Assembly: GCF_002563775.1 (NCBI RefSeq)
Contig: NZ_PDJO01000001.1
Location: forward strand, 320,001 to 384,000
Length of the DNA stretch: 64,000 nucleotides
Origin: Thioclava sp. ES.031
GTDB lineage: Bacteria > Pseudomonadota > Alphaproteobacteria > Rhodobacterales > Rhodobacteraceae
Direction of reading: 5' to 3'
Shown here: positions 24,280-32,492 of the stretch, piece after piece
Layout of the letters: the number at the start of each line of letters is the position of its first letter
How positions within the stretch are numbered: position 1 is the first letter of the stretch
Translations under genes and position numbers: made by a program
The notes under the pieces: generated by a model
The model's database searches: none
What the model was told of the DNA's origin: nothing
Seen by the model: only the letters and a program-made list of their open reading frames with translations

Positions 24280-24345
24280 GAGGGCACCTCCGTGACGGGT
24301 CGCGAGTCATTCTTCGCTTCCTATAGACAGGAGATAGTCTGGAAA

Positions 24346-24359
24346 TTGATCTCTGACAA
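24346..24359 (-). promoter_or_regulatory. Candidate FNR-type (FnrL) box upstream of feoA
   Basis: TTGATctctGACAA matches the FNR consensus TTGAT-N4-ATCAA at 8 of 10 positions and keeps the TTG-N8-CAA core. Its centre is about 73 bp upstream of the feoA start, suitable for activation under low oxygen, when Fe2+ is available. Inference. Confidence 0.45.
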
Positions 24360-24409
24360 ATGAAGTCTGGTATTTTCCCGGCTTCGTGATCGATTATTTT
24401 TGTCAGGAA

Positions 24410-24426
24410 TTTAGAAGCGCTCTAAA
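24410..24426 (-). promoter_or_regulatory. Candidate Irr iron-control element (ICE) upstream of feoAB
   Basis: TTTAGAAGCGCTCTAAA is one mismatch from the alphaproteobacterial Irr consensus TTTAGAA-N3-TTCTAAA. TTTAGA and TCTAAA form a perfect dyad. It lies about 131 bp upstream of the feoA start, in the gap before the terminator of the previous minus-strand gene, so it can only serve feoAB. Confidence 0.6.
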
Positions 24427-24465
24427 CTGTGCGGTAAGCATCTGGAATCGTTGGGGTGTATGAGA

Positions 24466-24495
24466 AAGGCGCCGCCCCCGTGGGAGCGACGCCTT
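24466..24495 (-). terminator. Terminator of the type I secretion operon
   Basis: AAGGCG (24466-24471) pairs with CGCCTT (24490-24495). The inner part also pairs (ccgccccc with gggagcg), giving a long GC stem. On the minus strand it is followed by ttctc. It lies 29 bp after the adaptor gene stop. Confidence 0.65.
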
Positions 24496-24523
24496 CAGGC
24501 CGGTTTTCCGCCGGATCGACCCC

Positions 24524-25876
24524 TCAATGCTCGCGGAAAGCGCGGTTCATCGAATCCACCACCGGTTTCGCGATATATTGGGCGAAGGTCCGCGACGCGG
24601 TCTGGATCATCACTTCGACCGGCATCCCGGGCATCGGCGCGAAGCCCGGCACCCGGCGCAACTCCGAGGCGGGCAGGCGGATGCGGGCGATATAGACCTC
24701 GCGCGGATGCTCTCCCGAGCGCTCCACGATCGCGTCGGCGGAGATGTAATAGACCTCCCCGATCAGGATCGGCGTCGTGCGCTGGTTGAGCGCCGAAAGC
24801 CGCACCGAGGCCTCCTGTCCGACCTTGATCGCGTCGATATCGGTGCGTGCGATCATCGTCTCGATGATCAGCGGCGCTTCCGAGGGCAGGATCTCGGCGA
24901 TCACCTTGCCCGCTTCGATCACGCCGCCCGCACCCGAATAGTTCAGCCGCACCACGGTGCCGGAAACGGGGCTGTCGATCACGACGCGCTTCAGGATGGA
25001 GGTGGCCTTGCGCTCTTGTTCGCGTACGGAATCCAGCTCCGCCTGCACGGTCTCCAGCTCGTCGAGCGCGGCCTGCTTGTGGGTTTCGATCGTCTGCGTG
25101 GTCTGCGCCTGATATTTCGCGCGCATCTCCTCGCTCTCGCCGATCTCCGCCTTGAGGCGTCCAATCTGTCCCTCCGCATCGGCCAGAGCGCGTAGCAGGG
25201 CGTTCAGTTCGGTCCGCCGGATCAGGCCGCTCTCGTAGAGTTTCGCCTTGCTCTCATGGTCCTGGGCCAGCAGGTCGCGCTGGGCCTCCGTGGCGGTCAG
25301 CTGCGCGCGATAGCCTTCCGCGCGGCTTTCCATGGCGGCGATATTGCGGGCCAGAAGGTCCAGCTCGCTCTGCACTTTCGCCCGTGTCACCTCGAAAGCG
25401 AGGCGCTGCGAGTCCATCATCGCGGCGATCTCCGCATCGCGCCGGGCCTCCTGAAGCCATTCCGGAAAGACCAGTTCGCGCCAGCCATCATATTCGGCCT
25501 GAATCCGGGCCTCCATCGAAGTCAGTCGCGCACGGCGCAGAAACAGTGCGCGTTCATTGGCCAGAGCCGAGGTTTCGTCGAGGCGCAGGAGCGGCTCTCC
25601 CGCGGTGACGAAATCGCCCTCGGAGACGTTGATCTCCTTGATGATCCCGCCTTCGAGGTGCTGGATCATCTTGTTGCGGCCCGTGGCCACGAACGAGCCG
25701 GGCGCCATCACGGCGGCGGCGAGCGGCGCGCTGAAGGCCCAGATGCCGAAGCCCCCGAAGGCCATCACGAAGATCATCATGCCGACGATAACGAGCGTCT
25801 TGATGTTGCGCGGAACGTCGGTCGACCAGTCGCGGGTCTCGCCGGATTGAAGCGGGTTGGTCAGAAGGAGTGTCAT
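24524..25876 (-). CDS. HlyD-family type I secretion adaptor protein
   Basis: A 450-residue periplasmic adaptor (membrane fusion protein). One N-terminal membrane helix is at about 26-50 (TLVIVGMMIFVMAFGGFGIW). A biotinyl-lipoyl half follows (MIQHLEGGIIKEINVSEGDF). Residues about 110-290 are a long coiled coil with Glu/Arg/Leu heptads. The second lipoyl half is VVIDSPVSGTVVRLNYSGAG, and a beta-barrel domain closes the chain. Such adaptors link the inner-membrane ABC exporter to a TolC channel. The TolC partner is not in the window. The start overlaps the ABC gene stop (ATGA). Confidence 0.92.
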   Translation of the reverse strand: MTLLLTNPLQSGETRDWSTDVPRNIKTLVIVGMMIFVMAFGGFGIWAFSAPLAAAVMAPGSFVATGRNKMIQHLEGGIIKEINVSEGDFVTAGEPLLRLDETSALANERALFLRRARLTSMEARIQAEYDGWRELVFPEWLQEARRDAEIAAMMDSQRLAFEVTRAKVQSELDLLARNIAAMESRAEGYRAQLTATEAQRDLLAQDHESKAKLYESGLIRRTELNALLRALADAEGQIGRLKAEIGESEEMRAKYQAQTTQTIETHKQAALDELETVQAELDSVREQERKATSILKRVVIDSPVSGTVVRLNYSGAGGVIEAGKVIAEILPSEAPLIIETMIARTDIDAIKVGQEASVRLSALNQRTTPILIGEVYYISADAIVERSGEHPREVYIARIRLPASELRRVPGFAPMPGMPVEVMIQTASRTFAQYIAKPVVDSMNRAFREH

Positions 25877-27954
25877 GCCGTTGCTCCTTGCATGGGCGCG
25901 TTGGCGGCGGCGGTGGCGGTCTGGGCCGCTGCGCGCTGTTGTTGCACCTGTTGAGCCTTGGCCTGCTTGCGCCGCTCCAGTTCCGCGAGCATCTGATCGC
26001 GCCAGCCGAACATCGCGATATTGCCGTCGTTGAGCAGCATGATCTTGTCGACCGCGCTGAGCAGCGAGGGTTTCTGCGTGACCACGACCACCGTGATCCC
26101 GTTTGCCTTCGCATGGCCGAGCGCGCGCACGAGAGCCGCATCGCCCTGGGTGTCGAGGTTCGAGTTCGGCTCGTCCAGCACCACGAATTTCGGATCGCCG
26201 AAGAAGGCGCGGGCCAGACCGATCCGCTGTTTCTGTCCGCCCGAGAGCGGCGAGCCGTCGGAGGCCACGACCGTCTCGTAGCCCTGCGGCAGCGAGGCGA
26301 TCATCTCATGCACATCGGCGAGCGCGGCGGCGCGGTGGATCGCGGCGTCGCTCGCATCCTCGCGCATCCGGGCGATGTTCTGCTTGATCGTGCCCGGGAA
26401 GAGCTGCACGTCCTGCGGCAGATAGCCGATGCATTCCCCGAATTGCCGCGGGTCCCAGTTTCGGATGTCCATCAGATCCAGTCGCACGGCCCCCGAGGTC
26501 GGCAGAACCGATCCCACCAGCATCTTGCCGAGCGTCGTCTTGCCCGCGCCCGAATTGCCGATGATCGCAAGCTGATCGCCCGGCGCGAGCGAGAAGGTCA
26601 GCGCGTTCAGCACGACATGCTTGGTGCCCTGCGGGACATAGAGGAGACGCTCAATATCGAGCCGCCCCTCGACCTTGGGCAGGCGCAGCTTGTCGTTGCG
26701 GGTCTTGGCCGAGGCCAGAAGCTGGCCGACCCGGTCATAGGCGCCGCGTGCCAGCAGGAACGAGTTCCAGCCTTCGATCGCACCTTCGATCGGCGCGAGC
26801 GCGCGGCCCGCCACGATCGAGGCGGCGATCACCATGCCGCCGGTGATCTGCCCGTCGAGCGCGAGATAGGCGCCCCAGCCGAGCATCCCGATCTGGGTGA
26901 ACAGGCGGAACATCCGCGAGGCGGAGGCGGTGAAGACGTTGCGGTCCTGCGCCTCGGTCTGCGCGCGCAGCGAGGCGGCGGTATCGCGGCCCCAGATCGA
27001 CACGGCTTCGGGGATCATCGCCATCGCGTTGATGATCTGGCTGTTGCGCGACATCGACTCGAGGTGAAGGTTCGCCTTGGTCTGCGCGACATTGGCGCGG
27101 CGGAAGCCCTCCGAAGTGATCTTCTGGTTGATCCAGGCGAAGATCATCAGGATCAGCGCGGTCACGACCACGATCGTCCCCAGATGCGGGTGGATCAGGA
27201 AGACCGCGAGCACGAAGATCGGTGTGAAGGGCACGTCCAGAAAGGACAGCAGCGTGCCGGACACGAGAAAGCTCCGCAGCGCGTTGAGGTCGCCCAGAAC
27301 CTGATATTCGCGCCCATTGGAATGCAGCGAGGCTTGCGCCGCCGCCGACAGGACCGGCGCGCCCAGACGGGCTGCCACATCCACGGCCGAGCGCATCAGC
27401 ACCAGCCGTCGCACCGCATCGAGCAGCGTCTGCACCACGATCGCCCCGATGATCACGATGGTCAGCATCACCAGCGTATCGGTCGAGCGCGAGGTGAAGA
27501 CCCGGTCGGAAATCTGGAACAGGTAGATCGGCACCGCGAGGATCAGGATATTCGTGGCGCAGGTCATCAGCACGACGAAGGCCATGTTCGTCCGCAGCCG
27601 CTTTTTCATGTCATGCAGCGTGCGGGTGAAATCCACCGGGCCGAGACGCTTGTGAAAAGCTGGAGTGGAGGGTGGCGCCGGTGGGGAGCCGGAGGCATTT
27701 TGCGCGGGGACACGACCCGCCTCCTTTCGGGCGTCAGCACCACCCTCCGTCCGGGCGGCGACTGTTTCGACAGTCCCCTCCGCGCCGGTCTCGTCGGCTT
27801 GCGCTTCCGCCTCGGGCCCGTCGCCCGCAGCGGCTTGTGCCTGCCGTTTCTCTGTCGGATCGATCTCTTGCCGATCCTCGTTCTGAGCCATCGCGTCATG
27901 ACCATCTTGGCGGTTCGCCTGCCCCCCGGCGGCGTCGTCAGTCCTGTCTTTCAT
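25873..27954 (-). CDS. PrtD-type type I secretion ABC permease/ATPase
   Basis: A 693-residue exporter half-transporter of the PrtD/AprD type, without a C39 peptidase domain. Residues 1 to about 105 are an acidic, Ala/Glu/Gln-rich, probably disordered extension. Membrane helices follow from about 123 to 390. The ATPase domain has Walker A GNSGAGKT (466-473), signature LSGGQ (570-574) and Walker B VVLDEP (591-596, catalytic Glu 595). The H-loop reads TVVVVTQKPS, so Gln 627 sits where ABC proteins normally have His. The C-terminus is a Gln/Ala-rich tail. It is probably dedicated to the two large proteins encoded just upstream. Confidence 0.93.
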   Translation of the reverse strand: MKDRTDDAAGGQANRQDGHDAMAQNEDRQEIDPTEKRQAQAAAGDGPEAEAQADETGAEGTVETVAARTEGGADARKEAGRVPAQNASGSPPAPPSTPAFHKRLGPVDFTRTLHDMKKRLRTNMAFVVLMTCATNILILAVPIYLFQISDRVFTSRSTDTLVMLTIVIIGAIVVQTLLDAVRRLVLMRSAVDVAARLGAPVLSAAAQASLHSNGREYQVLGDLNALRSFLVSGTLLSFLDVPFTPIFVLAVFLIHPHLGTIVVVTALILMIFAWINQKITSEGFRRANVAQTKANLHLESMSRNSQIINAMAMIPEAVSIWGRDTAASLRAQTEAQDRNVFTASASRMFRLFTQIGMLGWGAYLALDGQITGGMVIAASIVAGRALAPIEGAIEGWNSFLLARGAYDRVGQLLASAKTRNDKLRLPKVEGRLDIERLLYVPQGTKHVVLNALTFSLAPGDQLAIIGNSGAGKTTLGKMLVGSVLPTSGAVRLDLMDIRNWDPRQFGECIGYLPQDVQLFPGTIKQNIARMREDASDAAIHRAAALADVHEMIASLPQGYETVVASDGSPLSGGQKQRIGLARAFFGDPKFVVLDEPNSNLDTQGDAALVRALGHAKANGITVVVVTQKPSLLSAVDKIMLLNDGNIAMFGWRDQMLAELERRKQAKAQQVQQQRAAAQTATAAANAPMQGATA

Positions 27955-27990
27955 CGAAGTTCCCCTAGTAAATGAAGTTCCGCGCCCCCG

Positions 27991-30294
27991 TCAGGCCAGA
28001 ACCGTGTGCAATGCATCGAGCGACCCGCTTCCCCCTTGGGAGCCCGGATGCACTTGGAATTCCTCGTCGTCATAACTCGGCGCGTTCTCGATCATCCCGT
28101 CCGCGAGGAAGGCGACCGCCTCCGAGGCGAGCGCCCCTTCGCTGGAACTCGTCGGACCCAGAGGATCACCGCTGCCGTCATCCATCATCCCCGCCTGCCA
28201 GATCACCGCGTCGGAATAGACGCCATCGGCGGCCATGATCGTGCTGTCGACGCCCGCGACGGTCAGCGACCCGACATTGCCGAGCGTGTTGCCGCCCGCC
28301 TCGATGTCGAACTCGCCCGGCCCGTCGAGCGAAATCAGGTCGGCGTCTTCGAGAATGTTGATCTGGGTGAGGTTGTCCCGGATGATTAGATCGCCCTCGA
28401 TATAGAGCACCCGCAGCGCCATCTGGCCGCCCAGAAGCTCGTCGCCCAGCAGCCCTTCGACCGCGTCGAAGGCCGCGCCCGGAGGCATCGAATAGCCTTC
28501 GCCCGGGTTCGGATCGAGACCGCCGTAGATCTCGGAGAGCTGGTCGAGCACGTTCTGATATTGCTCGTCCATCTCCATATGCTGGTCGATGCCCACCTTG
28601 GTCAGATGCGCCTCGTTCCACAGCAGGTTGTCCTCGCTCGACACGTGGCCCGCGCCGCCCTGTCCGACGCCACCCGATCCGCTCATCACCAGATCGTCGT
28701 CGAGCAGCACGTTGATCTGCTCGAGCTGCGCGATCTCGTACATGTTGCCGCCGATCATGATCAGATCGAAATGCGTGCCGATTTCCAGCAGGAGCTGCAG
28801 ATTGACGGTCGAGTTGTCGCCCATCACGATCTCGGAGGAAAAGGAGCCGAATTCGTAGCTCACCAGATCTCCGTCGGAGACCGCGTTCACCTGCGTCGTA
28901 TGGTTGTCGATGATCAGGTCGCCGCGGATTTCCGTCATCGCGATCATGCTGGCCCCGGGGGGCATCACGAGGTCGAGGAAATTCGCGGGATTGGCCTCTT
29001 GGGTATAGACCGCGACGTTGTGGGCCTGCGACGCGAGCGGGTCATAACCCTCCGCGTTCCCGAGGCCTTTCCCGCCAGCACTATTGCCGGTGCCGTGATG
29101 GCCCAGGCCGGGTTTCATATCCGCGTCGCGCAGCACGTTGACCTGCGAGATCACCGAGAGCGAGGTCATCGACCCGCCCACCGCGATCACCGGCGCGTCG
29201 AGCCAGTCATGCACCGACTGCGATTGGTTCAGCAGAAGGTTATTGCCGGTGCTCAGGCTCTGCACGATTTCCAGCGCCAAGCCAGCCGGATCGACGGGCA
29301 TATCGGGGCTTTGGACCAGCCCGGCCGCACCGTCTCCGTCGCCGCCGATCCCATCGGTCTCGACCTCGACGACACCTTCGCCAAGCGGTGCGTCGTCCTC
29401 TTCGTCCTCAGACGGATCGCGCGCTTCCAGCCGCAGCTTCAGCGTCTCGGGCATCTCGTTCATGAGCTGCCCGTCGAACACCACTTCGCCCGAGAAGGCG
29501 GGCGGCAGGGGAGAGGTGGCCTCCGCTTCATCGCCTTCGAGGCTTTCGCTTTGCAATTCGGTCATCGCCGCCGGATCGGCTGCGCCCTCTTCGAGGCCGT
29601 CTTCCTCCTCCGCGTCGGTGGGCGCGGCGAAGATCGTCTCGCTGCGGAACATCGCAGCCGTCGCGCCGCCGGGCACAGACTCGGGATCGAGCGCGTCGAT
29701 CTGCGCGATCAGCGTCTCCGTCTGCGCTTCGATGGTCGTGCCCACGGGCGCGGTGCTCACCGTCAGAGCATCGGCATAATCTGCGAGCGCCATCAGCTTC
29801 GATGAGGTCGCCTCCGGGCCATATTCATCCATCAATCCCGCCGGCATCATGAAGGGCTTGTCGTAAAGCACGTCATGATCGGTCAGCATGTTGATCTGCG
29901 AGGTGATGTGCAGCACCGACGAGGGCGGGGTCATTCCGAGGAACATCTGAGGCGGTATCGGAACGGGCGGAAACTCATAAGGCGGGATCGCGAACTGGCC
30001 GGGCGGCAACCCGGGCGGTGCGATGTCGCGCAGCTGGAAATCGTCGACGAAGGGCAACCAGGGCGCGCCAGACGGCGGGGCCAAGGGCAGTTTCAGCCAA
30101 ATCGCCGGGCCGAAATCTTCCAGCGCGTAATTCGAACTGATGCTGACATTGACGGAAAGCAACTCCCCCGGCGTAGGCGTGGAAGCCTGCAGCGCGCGGA
30201 AAGCGTCGTATTCCTGTCGGGCGACATTGGTCTCGGTCGTCTGATTGAAGGCACCGATGAAATGGGCGATGATTTCGGTCTGCCGATCAAGCAT
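27991..30294 (-). CDS. Large acidic repeat protein, candidate type I secretion substrate 1
   Basis: A 767-residue acidic protein with no recognised domain and no signal peptide. Five copies of Q-[IV]-N-x-[LV]-x-D-x-D are spread along it, at about 133, 384, 468, 526 and 644. Two of them sit in a larger matching unit (RGDLIIDNHTTQVNAVSDGD and EGDLIIRDNLTQINILEDAD). A Pro-rich segment (about 90-125) and a Glu/Asp-rich linker (about 225-320) separate the repeats. No canonical RTX nonapeptides are seen. The start at 30294 is chosen because GGGGGGAAGG precedes it; an in-frame ATG 18 bases earlier lacks an SD. It lies 36 bp upstream of the ABC exporter gene, which with the missing Sec signal suggests type I export. 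Function unknown. Confidence 0.75.
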   Translation of the reverse strand: MLDRQTEIIAHFIGAFNQTTETNVARQEYDAFRALQASTPTPGELLSVNVSISSNYALEDFGPAIWLKLPLAPPSGAPWLPFVDDFQLRDIAPPGLPPGQFAIPPYEFPPVPIPPQMFLGMTPPSSVLHITSQINMLTDHDVLYDKPFMMPAGLMDEYGPEATSSKLMALADYADALTVSTAPVGTTIEAQTETLIAQIDALDPESVPGGATAAMFRSETIFAAPTDAEEEDGLEEGAADPAAMTELQSESLEGDEAEATSPLPPAFSGEVVFDGQLMNEMPETLKLRLEARDPSEDEEDDAPLGEGVVEVETDGIGGDGDGAAGLVQSPDMPVDPAGLALEIVQSLSTGNNLLLNQSQSVHDWLDAPVIAVGGSMTSLSVISQVNVLRDADMKPGLGHHGTGNSAGGKGLGNAEGYDPLASQAHNVAVYTQEANPANFLDLVMPPGASMIAMTEIRGDLIIDNHTTQVNAVSDGDLVSYEFGSFSSEIVMGDNSTVNLQLLLEIGTHFDLIMIGGNMYEIAQLEQINVLLDDDLVMSGSGGVGQGGAGHVSSEDNLLWNEAHLTKVGIDQHMEMDEQYQNVLDQLSEIYGGLDPNPGEGYSMPPGAAFDAVEGLLGDELLGGQMALRVLYIEGDLIIRDNLTQINILEDADLISLDGPGEFDIEAGGNTLGNVGSLTVAGVDSTIMAADGVYSDAVIWQAGMMDDGSGDPLGPTSSSEGALASEAVAFLADGMIENAPSYDDEEFQVHPGSQGGSGSLDALHTVLA

Positions 30295-30437
30295 CTTCCT
30301 TCCCCCCTTCATGACGCTGAAAACCCGCGCTTGGAAGCGGGTGGTCAGACTGTCGGTTCATCGCATCTGGCGGGCGATTGCCGCCGAGGTCAGGTCCGGG
30401 CGTGATGCGATGTGAAACGGCCCGAACGGGATGTGAT

Positions 30438-30466
30438 GCGGCGCGCCTCCGGGAGAGGCGCGCCGC
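30438..30466 (-). terminator. Strong hairpin between the two substrate genes
   Basis: Perfect 12-bp inverted repeat GCGGCGCGCCTC (30438-30449), loop cggga, GAGGCGCGCCGC (30455-30466). It starts 9 bp after the stop of the Gly-rich gene on the minus strand. It has no T run. It may stabilise or partly terminate the transcript so that the first gene is expressed above the rest. Confidence 0.6.
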
Positions 30467-30474
30467 GTGTTTGC

Positions 30475-31854
30475 TTACGAGGCGTCGTCGTCGCCGATAT
30501 AGGAGGACGACAGGTTGCCGCCGACCACGGTCGTATCGACTGCGTTGCCAAGGATATTGGCACCCATCACGATCGACTGGTTGAACGCTGTGGTGTCGAT
30601 TGCACCGCTCGCGTCGGCATAGGACTGGCCGGTGACGATACCATCATCGCCATTGCCCGAACCCCAGTTGCCGAGGCTGCCGCCATTGCCGCCGCCGCCT
30701 GCGGTGACGTCGCCACCGCCGTTACCGCCGCCAGCATAGCCGCCGGTCGCCCAGGAGCCGCCGCCCGAGGCTTGCGAACCGGTCGAGGACCAGCCGCTGC
30801 CGTCGCCGCCGTTGCCGCCGTCGCCGCCGTAACCTGTGCCGGTGCCGTTGCCGGTGCCGGTGCCAGTCGCCGCTGCGTCAGCCATTGCCTGACCGTAATC
30901 GGTCGCGGTCGCATCGCCAGCACCGCCCATTTGCGGGCCGTGGTGATGCTTCATCATCGGCATGCCGCCGCCTTCACCGGATTCTGCGACCGCGCCGCCT
31001 TCTTCCGCTCCAGCACCCGCCAGGGCGCCGCCCATGCCGAGACCGACGCCCAGACCGAGGCCTGCGCCACCGTCGCCGCCGTCATCGCCTTCACCCTCGG
31101 TGTTCGAGGCTGCGATCGACACGCCGCCGCCCGACAGGGCGATACCGCCACCTGCGAGCGCAGCGCCACCGGACGAGCCGACATCCTCGGCGCCGTTGCC
31201 GCCTTCGGAGGCCGCGTCGATCCCGTCATCCGACTCTGCCGAATTGTCCTTGATCGTCGCGTTGATCTGGAAATTCGCGTCGTTGGAAACGCTCGGATTG
31301 TTCAGCGTGTCGTTGTCGGTGAGCGTGTTGGCCTGCGTGTTGACCATCATCACGTCATTGCCCATGCCGTTGAGCATGTCGCTGAGGTTGATGTCGTCAC
31401 CCGGATCGTAGTCGTAGCTGTAGGTCATGTCGCCATCGGCAAAGACCATGTCGCCCACGTCCGAGTTGTCGATATCCGCGAAGTCATTGTCTTCGCCGAA
31501 GATGCCCTCATCCGGGAAATCGATCGTGATGGTGTTGGTGTTGGCTGCCTGCGAGCTGGAGTTCGAGTCGGTGTCGACACGGTTGTGGTTGGTGTCGTCG
31601 AGACGGTTGGTGTTGTCTACGTCAGCACCTTCAGCATAGGCACCGGCACCAGCCATCGCACCCGCACCGGCAATTGCACCGGCATCAGCGTCCGAATTCG
31701 ACTCGCTGCTTTGCTGTTGCTGCTGCTGTTGTTCCTGCGTCTCGATCGGATCGGGCGCTTTCGGATGATCGTCACCGTGATCCGATCCGTGATCGCCGCC
31801 ATGCGAGCCGTGATCCCAATCGCCTTGCTGGTGGCCGTTGCGATACTTTGACAT
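30475..31854 (-). CDS. Gly/Asp/Asn-rich low-complexity protein, candidate type I secretion substrate 2
   Basis: A 459-residue, very acidic, low-complexity protein. The N-terminus is His/Asp/Gly-rich (HQQGDWDHGSHGGDHGSDHG), followed by a run of seven Gln (about 42-48). The second half is mostly Gly, Ala, Asp and Asn, with HHH near 305. It carries one QANTLTDNDTLN unit (about 174-185) like the repeats of the neighbouring 767-residue protein. It has no Sec signal and no RTX nonapeptides. GGGAG precedes the ATG. It is the first gene of the exporter operon and faces a LuxR gene across a 638-bp gap. A secreted surface or matrix component is likely by context only. Confidence 0.72.
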   Translation of the reverse strand: MSKYRNGHQQGDWDHGSHGGDHGSDHGDDHPKAPDPIETQEQQQQQQQSSESNSDADAGAIAGAGAMAGAGAYAEGADVDNTNRLDDTNHNRVDTDSNSSSQAANTNTITIDFPDEGIFGEDNDFADIDNSDVGDMVFADGDMTYSYDYDPGDDINLSDMLNGMGNDVMMVNTQANTLTDNDTLNNPSVSNDANFQINATIKDNSAESDDGIDAASEGGNGAEDVGSSGGAALAGGGIALSGGGVSIAASNTEGEGDDGGDGGAGLGLGVGLGMGGALAGAGAEEGGAVAESGEGGGMPMMKHHHGPQMGGAGDATATDYGQAMADAAATGTGTGNGTGTGYGGDGGNGGDGSGWSSTGSQASGGGSWATGGYAGGGNGGGDVTAGGGGNGGSLGNWGSGNGDDGIVTGQSYADASGAIDTTAFNQSIVMGANILGNAVDTTVVGGNLSSSYIGDDDAS

Positions 31855-32492
31855 TTTCTTACTCCCAGTTGTTCGGTCCGGGATCCGTCACTCTGTCTAA
31901 AACGGATATGGTCGGACCATTGCGATCAGGGCTTTCGCCCCGGTGAATGTCCGCTTCCCCAACCGCTCGGCACCCCTGTCCCGGTCCCCGAATCGAGCGA
32001 TTCGCAGGTGGGTCACCCTTTCCGGGCGGGATGTGGAAACAGACGAGTCACAGCCCCCAGCTGCGACACGATCATCCTGCGCCCCGTGATCCAGAGGACC
32101 TAGCTAGCAAATGGGTCTAGCCAATCGGATCGGCTTCCTAACCGACTGAAAACCATCCGTTTCTCTACGCGCCCTGTGCTGAATCCTGCGGAATCCCGGA
32201 CTATCTGGGAGATTTTCACGAAGCCGTCACAAATGCCGAGGTCGGGACAAGGTCTAGTGGCGGCAAACGGGAGAGCTACCACTTGTGACGCCTCTCGAGC
32301 GGCGCTGAGCGGAAAAACCGTGATTCCGTTTCCGATTCGGGCAGGATTACGCTGCGTAAGGGAATCCTTACCATTGGGTAAACACTTCGGGTAACGCTGA
32401 TCTCACTGGTCCGTGATATGGTGGATGCGGGCGGTATGACGTGGGGTTAACCGTCCGAACATTTGAGTTCAGGGTAGGACGAGGGGGCCGCC
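31855..32492. promoter_or_regulatory. 638-bp divergent control region of the secretion locus and luxR
   Basis: No convincing gene is seen on either strand; the short open frames here lack coding character. The region is noticeably less GC-rich than its neighbours. Near luxR it holds the palindrome GTAAGG-GAAT-CCTTAC (32356-32371) and further GTAA/TTAC-type half-sites (gggtaaacac and gggtaacgct, 32376-32397). GCTTCCTAAC at 32133-32142 recurs in front of the histidine kinase gene (36281-36290). It must contain both divergent promoters and probably a long 5' leader. Confidence 0.6.
32356..32371. promoter_or_regulatory. Palindrome GTAAGG-N4-CCTTAC upstream of luxR
   Basis: A perfect 6-bp dyad, 122 bp upstream of the luxR start. 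A near-copy, GTAAGG-N5-TTTACC, lies upstream of the small membrane protein gene at 40542. It is a candidate binding site for an unidentified regulator, possibly LuxR itself. Confidence 0.4.

Noticed and set aside
25870..27975. 701-codon plus-strand frame opposite the ABC exporter
   Set aside because: Shadow of the exporter gene, His/Asp/Arg-rich without domain features.
27991..31854. RTX toxin or calcium-binding nonapeptide repeats in the secretion cargo
   Set aside because: Gly and Asp are common, but I do not see tandem GGxGxDxUx units; the repeats are of another kind.
31855..32492. Small frames in the luxR divergent region as possible short proteins
   Set aside because: No SD, no coding bias and no recognisable composition; treated as control DNA.
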